Shown piece after piece: positions 1 through 8,518 of a DNA stretch of 64,000 nucleotides. Each line of letters begins with the position of its first letter. The first letter of the stretch is position 1. Origin of the DNA: Saccharospirillum sp039982735 (lineage in GTDB: Bacteria > Pseudomonadota > Gammaproteobacteria > Pseudomonadales > Natronospirillaceae); contig NZ_JBDWXV010000008.1 in assembly GCF_039982735.1 (NCBI RefSeq), forward strand, positions 1-64,000, read 5' to 3'. Under the pieces are notes generated by a model, which saw only the letters and a list, made by a program, of their open reading frames with translations, was not told the origin of the DNA and searched no databases. The translations under genes and the position numbers were made by a program.

Positions 1-5
1 CGCGT

Positions 6-33
6 ATTCTACGCCTCCGCTCCGTTGTGTCAA
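6..33 (-). promoter_or_regulatory. Strong sigma-70 promoter P2, probably of an rRNA operon to the left
   Basis: On the minus strand a perfect TTGACA (28-33) is separated by 16 bp from TAGAAT (6-11). An A/T-rich stretch just upstream (about 35-62) resembles an UP element. It follows a second promoter of the same design, so the pair looks like tandem rrn P1/P2 promoters reading out of the window. The rRNA genes themselves are not visible, so the target is inferred. Confidence 0.6.
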
Positions 34-135
34 CTCTTTTATTAAGAAATGTTCTTTAGAATCAGTTCTTTAGAGCCTTCACTTCATCCCGCCTCTCGGC
101 TGGTTGGAGCCGCTGTTCGGTCACAGCGGAGGCGC

Positions 136-163
136 ATTATAAAGATGCGGCCTCCCCAGTCAA
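136..163 (-). promoter_or_regulatory. Strong sigma-70 promoter P1, upstream partner of P2
   Basis: On the minus strand TTGACT (158-163) and TATAAT (136-141) are 16 bp apart, followed by a GCGCCTCC discriminator of the kind seen in stringently controlled stable-RNA promoters. The -35 box begins only a few bases beyond the stop codon of the adjacent glycosyltransferase gene. Confidence 0.6.
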
Positions 164-168
164 GCCCC

Positions 169-1254
169 TTATGTACCCTGATCCCATAATGTTTCATAGA
201 CACGGGAAATACCCGCTACTTCGTTATTCAGACTGAACTGGTCACGCACCTTTTGGCGGCCTGCCTGTTTCAGGCGATTCAGTAATTCAGGAGAGGTCAG
301 CAAGCGTTCAATCGCCTCGGCAATCTGGGGTGAAGACTCCAGGTCAACCAGAAAGCCAGACTCAGCTTCGTCCACCATCGCCTCATAGGCACCTGTCCTG
401 CTGGCGATAATCGCTGTTCCGGACACCATAGCCTCTATGGGAACCAGCCCAAAACCTTCATACCGGGCAGGCGCACAGACGATATCAAGTTGGCTATATA
501 GAAGTGGCATTTGATCTGAGCTGACTTCATCCAGGAAGAACACGCGCTCCAGCACACCGGCCGCAGCCAGTTTTTCCCTAAGCTGGCGCGCAAACCCCTG
601 GTATTGGGACGTGACTTTCCCGGCGATAACAGCACAGGCGTCCGGATGATTCGGCAAGGTTGCGCAGAGCGCATCAACAAACAGGTCGGTCCCCTTCTCG
701 GGTCGAACCCGTCCTATAATGCCCAGACGCCGGGTGTAGCTGCTCCATGGATGAGCTTGGCCGTTTTCAATGGCTGTACCATTTAACTCAAACCGCTCAA
801 TGTCTACACCATGCGGCACTACGGCGGCTATGTCAGTCAGGCAGTCGGCGGCCCGGTCACTGGTGGCTATAACGGAGTCCATACGGGCGATCAATTGCCT
901 CGGATACCAACTATGTCGACGAATGGCGGCACTGGTAAACACCAGCTTTACCGGCATTCTCAATACATCCCGGGCGAGAATCCCCCAGAACATCTCATTA
1001 TTACGCCGTACATGCCAGATGCGAAACGGACGCCGGGCAGGTGGACGGGCCATAACTCGAAAGCCTTCCCATAAAGACCGGGCAACAACATTACCCTCGG
1101 AACGACTGGCCAGAAACAGCAGATGATAGCGTTTGTCCAACTCAGGAAGTACCGAACGAATGGACGCGCTTACTCCGGTTATCCGGTGATGCAGGTCTGA
1201 CAGAACCAGCTCACAAGAGCCGGCTGCGGAATTACCCCCGGTGCGCTTTGGCAA
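169..1254 (-). CDS. Glycosyltransferase family 4 (GT-B fold)
   Basis: Predicted cytoplasmic sugar transferase that moves a sugar from a nucleotide donor to a glycan or lipid acceptor; the substrate cannot be read from sequence. The C-terminal half carries the family hallmarks: a GRVRPEKG donor-domain start and an EGFGLVPIE (EX7E) motif, followed by the usual GAYEAMVDE segment. The N-terminal half holds the acceptor-side motif DLHHRITGVSAS. I prefer a TTG start at 1254, because GGAGG (1261-1265) lies 6 nt upstream. An ATG at 1323 would overlap zapE by about 90 nt and add residues that do not look conserved. With this start it overlaps the zapE 3' end by 23 nt and is probably co-transcribed. 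Length is 361 aa. Family assignment is sure, role unknown. Confidence 0.85.
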   Translation of the reverse strand: MPKRTGGNSAAGSCELVLSDLHHRITGVSASIRSVLPELDKRYHLLFLASRSEGNVVARSLWEGFRVMARPPARRPFRIWHVRRNNEMFWGILARDVLRMPVKLVFTSAAIRRHSWYPRQLIARMDSVIATSDRAADCLTDIAAVVPHGVDIERFELNGTAIENGQAHPWSSYTRRLGIIGRVRPEKGTDLFVDALCATLPNHPDACAVIAGKVTSQYQGFARQLREKLAAAGVLERVFFLDEVSSDQMPLLYSQLDIVCAPARYEGFGLVPIEAMVSGTAIIASRTGAYEAMVDEAESGFLVDLESSPQIAEAIERLLTSPELLNRLKQAGRQKVRDQFSLNNEVAGISRVYETLWDQGT

Positions 1255-2335
1255 GGTATTCCTCCGATTGCATTTCCTGCAAACGACTAACCGTTCGTCT
1301 GAATTCAAACCCCAGTCGCCCATCCTGGTACAGTGTCTCTATGTCTGCCTCTGCACTCATCAGCAGTTTCACCTTGCGGTCGTAAAATTCATCGACCAGA
1401 TTGATAAAGCGCCGGGCCTTGTCATCGTTCTTGCCATGAAACACGGGGACGTTACTGATCAGCACGGCATGGAAGCACTGGGCGATTTCAATATAGTCGT
1501 TCTGACTTCTGGGTCCATCACACAGCGCATCAAAATCAAACCAGACAACGTCTTCGCACAACCGCTGAGTCCTGATATTCCGGCCAAGCACATCAAGTGA
1601 TTGCTGTTCTTCAACCGCCTCCAGATCAGGAGCCAGCTTCTCAAAGCTGGACGCCAGCGAGGCTTCTGCTGCTGCATCGGCAGGAGTGTGAAAAATTTTT
1701 ACCTGAGTCAGCGTCCGCAGGCGGTAATCAACCCCACCATCAACGTTCATCACCCGGGTATACTTTTTAACCAGATCGATGGCTGGTAGAAATAGTGGGC
1801 GCTGCAGGCCGTCTTTGTAGAGGCCATCAGGCTCAATGTTGGAGGTGGCAACCAGTGTCACCCCGCGTTTGAACAGGGCGCGCAGCAAATTGGCAAGAAT
1901 CATCGCATCGCCAATGTCGGATACAAAAAACTCGTCAAAACACAGAACCCGCGCTTCGTGACTGATCTCCTCAGCCACTCCTTCAAGCGGATTGGCCTGA
2001 CCACGATGGTCTTTCAAACCCTGGTGTACGCGTCGCATAAAGTGGTGAAAGTGCATGCGCCGCTTATCATCAAACGGTAGGGTGTCAAAAAAGGTATCCA
2101 TCAGGTAGGTCTTGCCGCGTCCCACGCCGCCCCAGAAATATAAGCCGGTCACCGGCTCATTTTGCTTGCGAAACATCCGGGTCAGGCGCCCGGCGATGCT
2201 TGCTTCGTCGGCACGCTGATCTATCAATTGGTCGTAAAGTTGCTGCAATGCCTTGACGGCTTCTTCCTGAGCCGGATCATGGGAGAAGCCCTCTTTGCTA
2301 AGATCGGCCTGATATCGCGTCCAGGGTGTGCTCAT
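1232..2335 (-). CDS. zapE: Cell division protein ZapE (AFG1-like ATPase)
   Basis: AFG1/LACE1-family P-loop ATPase of 367 aa, the usual family length. In E. coli ZapE associates with the FtsZ ring and is needed for division under some stresses. Visible motifs are Walker A GGVGRGKT near residue 65-75 and Walker B VLCFDEF near residue 130, followed by the sensor-like ATSNIEP segment. The start ATG at 2335 is preceded by GGAG at suitable spacing. It lies back to back with zapG, another division-linked gene, an arrangement common in gammaproteobacteria. Family identity is clear; the division role is transferred from E. coli. Confidence 0.93.
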   Translation of the reverse strand: MSTPWTRYQADLSKEGFSHDPAQEEAVKALQQLYDQLIDQRADEASIAGRLTRMFRKQNEPVTGLYFWGGVGRGKTYLMDTFFDTLPFDDKRRMHFHHFMRRVHQGLKDHRGQANPLEGVAEEISHEARVLCFDEFFVSDIGDAMILANLLRALFKRGVTLVATSNIEPDGLYKDGLQRPLFLPAIDLVKKYTRVMNVDGGVDYRLRTLTQVKIFHTPADAAAEASLASSFEKLAPDLEAVEEQQSLDVLGRNIRTQRLCEDVVWFDFDALCDGPRSQNDYIEIAQCFHAVLISNVPVFHGKNDDKARRFINLVDEFYDRKVKLLMSAEADIETLYQDGRLGFEFRRTVSRLQEMQSEEYLAKAHRG

Positions 2336-2521
2336 CCGTTGCTCCGGGCAGGGTGTGAAGGGGTCGGAATTTTACGGGAACCATTTGCACAATCAATGAC
2401 TGTCAGGCACAAATGTTTCTCACGCCATGCATTTTTAAAGGCTTTATACTGACATCACTGCCCGCCGGGGCAGCACGACAGACACATCGCTTCATCTATA
2501 CTGTGTCTGGTAAGAGGCTTA

Positions 2522-3043
2522 ATGGAGAACACAATGCTGCAACTGGACTGGATCACCTTCATCGTCATAATCGTCATAGCACTGCTCGCCGGTGCAGTCT
2601 TGAGCCGTCTGTGGGGCAAGGCACAGGGAGAGGACCCCAATGGACTGAAGCGTCAATTGGAGGATTTGAAGCGCCAGCATCAGAACTACCAGATCAATGT
2701 TACCGAGCACTTTAGCCGCACCACAGAGTTGATCGACAATCTGAATCAGAGTTATGCCAGCATCCGCGACCACCTGAACCAGGGCGCCGACCAACTGGTC
2801 GCTCCCGAGTATCGCCTGGAATCGGCCCGTGCCGGTGGTGAAGACCTGCAGGACCTGGCCCCGCAACCCGCTGCAAGCAGCAGTGACTTTGACATGCCCA
2901 GAGACTACGCCACCAAAACCCCCAAAGACATTGGCATGCTGTCGGAATCCTTTGGTTTCACCCGGGTAGAAGAAGCCGACGCCGCCGCAGGTAAGACCCC
3001 CGCCGACACCAAAGCGGAAACGGCTTCTAAAAAGTCGCGATAG
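2522..3043 (+). CDS. zapG: ZapG-like inner-membrane protein (DUF1043/YhcB family)
   Basis: A 173-aa protein with one N-terminal membrane segment (about residues 8-27, rich in V, I, L and A), then a charged helical, coiled-coil-prone part (about 30-85), then a low-complexity acidic/alanine-rich tail. This is the layout of YhcB/ZapG, which helps coordinate envelope growth and division. The start could also be the second ATG at 2534. It is divergent from zapE with a 186-bp gap that holds TATACT-like -10 sequences but no convincing complete promoter. The tail is poorly conserved in the family. Confidence 0.8.
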   Translation: MENTMLQLDWITFIVIIVIALLAGAVLSRLWGKAQGEDPNGLKRQLEDLKRQHQNYQINVTEHFSRTTELIDNLNQSYASIRDHLNQGADQLVAPEYRLESARAGGEDLQDLAPQPAASSSDFDMPRDYATKTPKDIGMLSESFGFTRVEEADAAAGKTPADTKAETASKKSR

Positions 3044-3093
3044 ATCTATTCCCAAACGTTCTTAAAAGCCTAACAACAATAACAAAAAGCTTT

Positions 3094-3137
3094 GATATAG
3101 TTCGCCCAGATCACTTCTGTACTGGACGAACTATGTC
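3094..3137 (+). promoter_or_regulatory. Inverted repeat covering the cysD start codon
   Basis: A near-perfect inverted repeat has arms 3094-3109 and 3122-3137 around a 12-nt spacer. Fourteen of 16 positions are Watson-Crick pairs, one is a G-U wobble and one a C/A mismatch. The right arm contains the region immediately upstream of cysD, its ATG (3133-3135) and the next bases. It could be an RNA hairpin that hides the start, or a DNA operator. A TATAGT hexamer lies in the left arm (3096-3101), so a -10 element overlapping an operator is the alternative reading. Confidence 0.5.
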
Positions 3138-4041
3138 ACACGACGTATTTACCCATCTCAAACAGCTTGAAGCCGAAAGCATCCACATCATTCGTGAAGT
3201 GGCGGCCGAGTTTGATAACCCGGTCATGCTCTACTCCATAGGCAAAGACTCCGCCGTCATGCTGCATCTGGCGCGCAAGGCCTTTTTCCCCGGGAGATTG
3301 CCGTTTAAGCTGATGCACGTCGATACCGGCTGGAAATTCAAGGAAATGTACGAATTCCGGGATCGGCTGATTGAGGAATATGACCTCGACCTGATCGTCC
3401 ATCGCAACGAAGACGGTCTTCGCCAGGGCATCAACCCGTTCGACCATGGCAGCGCCAAACATACCGATATTATGAAAACCCAGGCGCTCAAACAGGCTCT
3501 GGACCTGCATCGCTTTGATGCGGCATTTGGCGGTGCCCGGCGAGATGAAGAGAAGTCCCGGGCCAAGGAGCGCGTTTACTCCTTCCGCGACCGAAACCAC
3601 CGCTGGGACCCTAAGAATCAGCGTCCGGAGCTGTGGAACATCTACAACGGCAAGATCAACCGGGGGGAGAGCATCCGGGTATTCCCGCTGTCCAACTGGA
3701 CAGAGCTGGATATCTGGCAGTACATCCACCTGGAATCCATCCCCATCGTCCCGCTGTATTTCTCGGCCAAACGTCCCGTTGTCGAGCGCGACGGCATGTT
3801 GCTGAACATCAACGACGACCGCATGAAGCTGCGCCCGGATGAAGAAGTTCAGCACAAGTCGGTGCGGTTCAGAACCCTCGGCTGTTATCCGCTGACCGGC
3901 GCGGTTGAATCAACGGCGACCACCCTGCCCGAGATCATTCAGGAAATGTTGCTGACCACCACCAGTGAACGTCAGGGCCGCGCCATCGACCACGATTCAT
4001 CAGGTTCCATGGAAAAGAAAAAGCAGGAAGGCTATTTCTGA
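3133..4041 (+). CDS. cysD: Sulfate adenylyltransferase small subunit
   Basis: Catalytic subunit of ATP sulfurylase, which makes adenosine 5'-phosphosulfate (APS) from sulfate and ATP in assimilatory sulfate activation; works as a heterodimer with CysN. The 302-aa length is typical. The PP-loop nucleotide-binding motif MLYSIGKDSAVM lies near residue 35-45, and family blocks GGARRDEEKSRAKER and the C-terminal LGCYPLTGAVES are intact. cysN follows after about 70 bp on the same strand, so the two are almost certainly one operon. A strong inverted repeat overlaps the start codon. Confidence 0.97.
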   Translation: MSHDVFTHLKQLEAESIHIIREVAAEFDNPVMLYSIGKDSAVMLHLARKAFFPGRLPFKLMHVDTGWKFKEMYEFRDRLIEEYDLDLIVHRNEDGLRQGINPFDHGSAKHTDIMKTQALKQALDLHRFDAAFGGARRDEEKSRAKERVYSFRDRNHRWDPKNQRPELWNIYNGKINRGESIRVFPLSNWTELDIWQYIHLESIPIVPLYFSAKRPVVERDGMLLNINDDRMKLRPDEEVQHKSVRFRTLGCYPLTGAVESTATTLPEIIQEMLLTTTSERQGRAIDHDSSGSMEKKKQEGYF

Positions 4042-4109
4042 TTCAACCGACCGATTTTGTTTGAGCGCCAACTGGCATTAGAGGCGCAATGCATGAGGAA
4101 TACAGACCC

Positions 4110-5729
4110 ATGGCACACCAGTCCGATTTGATTGCTCAGGACATCGATGAGTACCTGAAGCAACATGAACAGAAAGAACTGCTGCGGTTTTTAACCTGCG
4201 GCAGCGTCGATGACGGCAAGTCCACCCTGATCGGGCGACTGCTGCACGACTCGAAAATGATCTATGAAGATCAGTTGGCGGCAATCGAAAAAGACAGCCG
4301 CAAGTCCGGCACCACCGGTGAGAAGATAGATCTGGCCTTGCTGGTCGATGGTCTGCAGGCAGAGCGTGAACAAGGCATCACCATTGATGTGGCTTACCGC
4401 TATTTCTCGACCAACAAGCGCAAGTTCATCATTGCCGACACCCCGGGGCATGAACAGTACACCCGCAACATGGCGACCGGTGCTTCCACCAGTGATTTGG
4501 CGATCATCCTGATCGATGCGCGCTACGGTGTGCAGACCCAAACCCGCCGGCACAGCTACATTGCCAGCCTGCTGGGCCTGAAACATGTGATCGTGGCGGT
4601 GAACAAGATGGATCTGGTGGATTTCAGCCAGTCACGCTTTGAAGAGATTCAGGCTGACTATCTGGCCTTTACCGAGCAACTGACGCTGCCAGATATCCGT
4701 TTCGTGCCCATTTCCGCCCTCGATGGCGACAATGTGGTCACACTCAGTGAACGCTCTCCCTGGTACCCCGGCCCAACGCTGATTGAGTTGCTGGAAACCC
4801 TGGAGATCAACCGCGACAGCGACCAGAGCCAGTTCCGCTTGCCGGTGCAGTACGTCAACCGGCCCGACCTCAACTTTCGGGGGTTTGCCGGTACCGTGGC
4901 GTCTGGTGAGATAAAACCCGGCGACAAAGTCAGCGTGCTGCCAAGCGGTTTGTCCTCCACCGTGGAGCGCATTGTAACCTTCGATGGTGATCTCGACCGG
5001 GCACATGCAGGCCAGGCGATTACGCTGACGCTGACCGACGAAATCGACATCAGTCGTGGCGACATGCTGGTCGGTGCCAACCAGTCGCCGCTGGTCGCTC
5101 AGGCGTTTCAGGCCAAGCTGGTGTGGATGCATGACGATGCCATGGTGCCGGGTCGACAGTACGATTTTAAAGTGGGAACCCAGACCGCCACCGGCCAGTT
5201 CACCCGCCTGGATCGCCAGATCGACGTGAACAGCCTGAACACCATCGACACCGAAACCTTGCCTCTGAATGGCATTGGTGACGTTCGACTGCAACTGAAC
5301 AAAACCATCGTTGCCGACCCCTATCGCAGTCACCGGGCGACGGGAGCCTTCATAGTGGTAGACCGGCTGAGCAACATCACCGTCGGTGCTGGCATGATCG
5401 AGAGTGCCGCCGATGTGTCAGACAGCCACCCGGTTAGCGAAAACGAACGTCGGGCCCGGTACCGTCAGCAACCGGTATCACTGGTGCTTGCCGTGGAGAA
5501 TGCTGCCGAGCAGGCGGTGAAAATCGAGCGGGCCTTGTTCGATCTGGGTCACGTCAGTGCCATTATCCGGCCAGACGATGCGCTGGCGGTCGCTCCTTAC
5601 CTGGAAGCGGCCGGGTTGATCGCGATTATCGCCGGTGAATCGGACGCGCCATTTGGCATCAAGATCAAGGATGCCAACCCCAGGGCGGTGATTGCACTGC
5701 TGCGCGATGAAGGCGTCATCGAAGACTGA
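4110..5729 (+). CDS. cysN: Sulfate adenylyltransferase large subunit, GTPase, with a degenerate C-terminal extension
   Basis: GTPase subunit that drives APS synthesis by CysD. Motifs: G1 GSVDDGKST (about residue 31), G3 DTPGHEQYTRNM, G4 NKMDL, then EF-Tu-like beta-barrel domains ending at DRLSNITVGAGM. Length here is 539 aa from ATG 4110 (MAHQSDLI); an in-frame ATG at 4089 would give 546 aa. E. coli CysN has about 475 aa and fused CysNC proteins about 630. The last 90 residues follow the spacing of an APS kinase (ALFDLGHV, then EAAGLIAIIAG) but lack a P-loop, so they look like a shrunken CysC domain. No separate cysC is in the window. Confidence 0.95.
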   Translation: MAHQSDLIAQDIDEYLKQHEQKELLRFLTCGSVDDGKSTLIGRLLHDSKMIYEDQLAAIEKDSRKSGTTGEKIDLALLVDGLQAEREQGITIDVAYRYFSTNKRKFIIADTPGHEQYTRNMATGASTSDLAIILIDARYGVQTQTRRHSYIASLLGLKHVIVAVNKMDLVDFSQSRFEEIQADYLAFTEQLTLPDIRFVPISALDGDNVVTLSERSPWYPGPTLIELLETLEINRDSDQSQFRLPVQYVNRPDLNFRGFAGTVASGEIKPGDKVSVLPSGLSSTVERIVTFDGDLDRAHAGQAITLTLTDEIDISRGDMLVGANQSPLVAQAFQAKLVWMHDDAMVPGRQYDFKVGTQTATGQFTRLDRQIDVNSLNTIDTETLPLNGIGDVRLQLNKTIVADPYRSHRATGAFIVVDRLSNITVGAGMIESAADVSDSHPVSENERRARYRQQPVSLVLAVENAAEQAVKIERALFDLGHVSAIIRPDDALAVAPYLEAAGLIAIIAGESDAPFGIKIKDANPRAVIALLRDEGVIED

Positions 5730-5738
5730 TCTGCCCGT

Positions 5739-5770
5739 GGCAGGATGCCGGCAGAAGCTGGCATCCTGCC
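5739..5770. terminator. Stem-loop between convergent cysN and the Nif3-like gene
   Basis: Perfect 11-bp inverted repeat: GGCAGGATGCC at 5739-5749 and its complement at 5760-5770, with a 10-nt loop. It sits between two convergent stop codons. Neither strand has a good T-tract, so it may be a weak terminator or 3'-end stabiliser. Confidence 0.5.
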
Positions 5771-5782
5771 GGGTACCGGTAC

Positions 5783-6532
5783 CTAAACCGGAATGGGCAA
5801 GTCGATAAACTCCACCGATAAGCCAAACCGTTGCGCCAGGTGCAAGCCCAGCGCCGCGGGCCCTCCCCGCTCCGTGGCATGATGCCCGGCTGCAAAATAA
5901 TGCACGCCGCTTTCACGGGCCAGGTGCACCGTCGGCTCACTGATCTCCCCGGACACAAACGCATCTACACCGGCATCTATGGCCTGTTGCAGGAACCCCT
6001 GCGCCGCCCCGGTACACCAGGCGAGGGTCTCGATCGGGTCCTCTGATTCCCCAATGTGCAACACCTCGAATTCAAGCGCCTCAGACAATTGCTGGCGCAG
6101 GCTGGCACCGGTGTGCTCGCCGTCAACCTCACCCAGCATCACCAGGCTGTCATCGATTTGCCCGGTCACGTTCCACCCCATCAGACGCGCCAACTGAGTG
6201 TTGTTGCCAACCTCCGGATGAGCATCCAGCGGCAAGTGATAGGCATAGAGATTAATGTTGTTTGCCAGCAACGCAGCCAGCCGGTTGCGTTTGATGCCCG
6301 TCAGTGGCGCGGCCTCTCCTTTCCAGAAATAGCCATGATGAACCAGAATGGCATCGGCCTGCCGGTCAATGGCCTCGTCTATCAGGCGCTGGCTCGCCGT
6401 CACCCCGGTCACCAGTCGCCGGATGTCAGCCTTACCTTCAACTTGCAAGCCATTGGGGCAATAATCGCTGAACCGGGAAACCGCCAGATAGTCGTTCAGG
6501 TAGTCAGTCAGCTCGTCACGGTGCAAGGTCAT
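5783..6532 (-). CDS. Nif3-like dinuclear metal centre protein (YbgI family)
   Basis: Member of the Nif3/YbgI family, hexameric proteins with a dinuclear metal site; some are labelled GTP cyclohydrolase 1 type 2 but the physiological role is unsettled. Metal-ligand blocks are visible: VHHGYFWKG near residue 65, YAYHLPLDAHPEVGNN near 95-110, and a C-terminal AGHHATERGG with the paired His and Glu. The early motif SDYCPNGLQVEG is also typical. The 249-aa length matches the family. I start at ATG 6532; a TTG three codons upstream is possible. It converges on cysN. Confidence 0.9.
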   Translation of the reverse strand: MTLHRDELTDYLNDYLAVSRFSDYCPNGLQVEGKADIRRLVTGVTASQRLIDEAIDRQADAILVHHGYFWKGEAAPLTGIKRNRLAALLANNINLYAYHLPLDAHPEVGNNTQLARLMGWNVTGQIDDSLVMLGEVDGEHTGASLRQQLSEALEFEVLHIGESEDPIETLAWCTGAAQGFLQQAIDAGVDAFVSGEISEPTVHLARESGVHYFAAGHHATERGGPAALGLHLAQRFGLSVEFIDLPIPV

Positions 6533-6584
6533 GTTGATCAACTCTGCTCGATAGAAAACGGAGTCTCAGTGTACACCAATTCGA

Positions 6585-8396
6585 TCACCGCGCTGACCGT
6601 GACCAGAGCACGATCGATTCAGCCGCCAGCGATAACTCCCAACCCCGTTCGGCAGGCTTCAAACTGCCCTCACCAGCGTGGTGCTGCCAGTCTGCCGCGA
6701 GCGGTAACAGGGCATCAACCACGTCGATGTCACAGCCACCACCCCGGTTCAGCGCCACCAGACACTGTGAATCGGCCAGTACGCGGGCAAACACCATAAC
6801 GTCGCCCACCGCATAAAGCGGCACCAGGGCACCGCCTTGCAGGGCAGGCAGCTGTTTGCGCAGTTGAACCCAATCTTGGGTAAACGCCAGGGTTTCCGCG
6901 TGCCATTCAGATTCGTCCCAGGAGAAACAGCGGCGACAATCCGGGTCATCGCCACCCGGCAGGCTGATTTCATCGCCATAATACAGACAGGGCGTGCCGA
7001 CGTAGGTTAGCAAGAACCCCAGTGCCATCCGGTATTTCGGCTGATGACCATTTAACAGCGTAATAAACCGACGCGTGTCATGGCTATCGAGCTGGTTTAG
7101 CTGGGCCAGTTGCTGGGCAAAGGGAATCTGGCTGCGAGCCTGCGCCAGCCAGTGTGCAAGGCTGGCTGCGTCCAGTTGCAGCGGATCATAGCGGTTGTCG
7201 CATCCGGCCAGGAAAGCGCGAATGGGGTGAGTGAAACCGTAATAATTCATCGCGCCGTCTTCCTGGTCGCCCTGCAACCAGGACGTGGCCTCGAAAAAAT
7301 GCTCCCCGAGCAAGTACGCATCGGGATTTTCGGATTTAATCGCCTGACGAATGATGCGCACGGTGTCAGCATTGTTTGCGGCACCAGGGCCATGGCCCAT
7401 CATATGGATCACATCCATGCGCCAACCATCGATGGCATAGGGCGGCCTTAGCCAGTGCTTGATAACGGCCGATTCACCGGTCAGCAGATCACGCAGATTG
7501 TCCGGGTAGGCCATGTCCAGCACGGGTAAGCCGGCATGCCCTTTCCAGCTCACGTAATCCGACGTCTGATCGCCGGTGAACACATAGCGGGCTCGTGCTT
7601 CGGGGTCATTCAGTTGTGCCGCAATAAACCAGGGATGAAACACGCTGGTGTGATTGAACACGGCATCCAGTACCAGCCGCATGCCTCGCTGATGCAGCTG
7701 TGCCGACAACTCTGCAAGCGCTGCCTCGCCCCCCAGGTGAGCATCGACCTTAAGGTAATTCTCAGCGTCGTATTTGTGGTTACTGCGTGAGCTGAAGATA
7801 GGATTCAGATACAGGGCGGTGACGCCCAGTGTCTGTTGCAGGTAATCCAGTTTTTGCACTATGCCCGGCAAATCGCCGCCAAAGAACTCGTTTCCGCCCT
7901 GTTCAGGATTTGGCCGCTCACCCCAACGCCGGCGAATGGTCGACGGCCCGTCCATGCCGTCATATTGGTGGCTCGCGGGGGTTGACCGCGGGTCGCCACA
8001 ATGAAATCGATCCGGAAAGATCTGATAAAACACCTGAGCCGATATCCATTCGGGTACGGTGTGATACCTTGAGATGCGAAAGACTTCGGTCAGCGGAGGC
8101 ATCGCCGTGCAAAGCCCGGAGGCACTAACCCAGCAAGAACGCTCCGGCCAGACCAGCTTGAACGCATAGAGCGTAAGGTCCTGATGAGGTGCCCAATCAG
8201 TCTCGGCCTGATACCAGACCCAGCCACTCTCTGACCGCACGGGTTTCATGGCACAGAGCTGTTCCTCGTTGTCGGGTTCAGTTCGCAGATAGACGGTATC
8301 GGGCTGGTCTCCTTTCAAGGCCAGTGTCAGGCTCAGGTGGATATCAGAACGGCCCAAATACCCCGGAATGGCCTGGTGAAATACGCAAACAGTCAT
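6585..8396 (-). CDS. malZ: Maltodextrin glucosidase (GH13, MalZ-type)
   Basis: Alpha-amylase-family hydrolase that cuts glucose from short maltodextrins in the cytoplasm. At 603 aa it is almost exactly the length of E. coli MalZ and follows it throughout: N-terminal beta domain with LRTEPDNEE, then FYQIFPDRF, GGDLPGI, region I DAVFNHTS, region II GWRMDVIHM (nucleophile Asp), region III LLGEHFFEAT (acid/base Glu), region IV LDSHDTRRF. There is no signal peptide. No other maltose genes are nearby, so it appears to be a stand-alone gene between the Nif3-like gene and hisC. Confidence 0.93.
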   Translation of the reverse strand: MTVCVFHQAIPGYLGRSDIHLSLTLALKGDQPDTVYLRTEPDNEEQLCAMKPVRSESGWVWYQAETDWAPHQDLTLYAFKLVWPERSCWVSASGLCTAMPPLTEVFRISRYHTVPEWISAQVFYQIFPDRFHCGDPRSTPASHQYDGMDGPSTIRRRWGERPNPEQGGNEFFGGDLPGIVQKLDYLQQTLGVTALYLNPIFSSRSNHKYDAENYLKVDAHLGGEAALAELSAQLHQRGMRLVLDAVFNHTSVFHPWFIAAQLNDPEARARYVFTGDQTSDYVSWKGHAGLPVLDMAYPDNLRDLLTGESAVIKHWLRPPYAIDGWRMDVIHMMGHGPGAANNADTVRIIRQAIKSENPDAYLLGEHFFEATSWLQGDQEDGAMNYYGFTHPIRAFLAGCDNRYDPLQLDAASLAHWLAQARSQIPFAQQLAQLNQLDSHDTRRFITLLNGHQPKYRMALGFLLTYVGTPCLYYGDEISLPGGDDPDCRRCFSWDESEWHAETLAFTQDWVQLRKQLPALQGGALVPLYAVGDVMVFARVLADSQCLVALNRGGGCDIDVVDALLPLAADWQHHAGEGSLKPAERGWELSLAAESIVLWSRSAR

Positions 8397-8518
8397 TCGA
8401 TGAAAATCCTCTGCCCTGGGTTGACCCTATTAGAGCAGAGCATGACGATAAATCGCAGAAGGAAAAGGCAGGAGGGAGGAAATGGCGCCGGGTTCGCCCC
8501 CAGCGCAAAAGGTACGAA

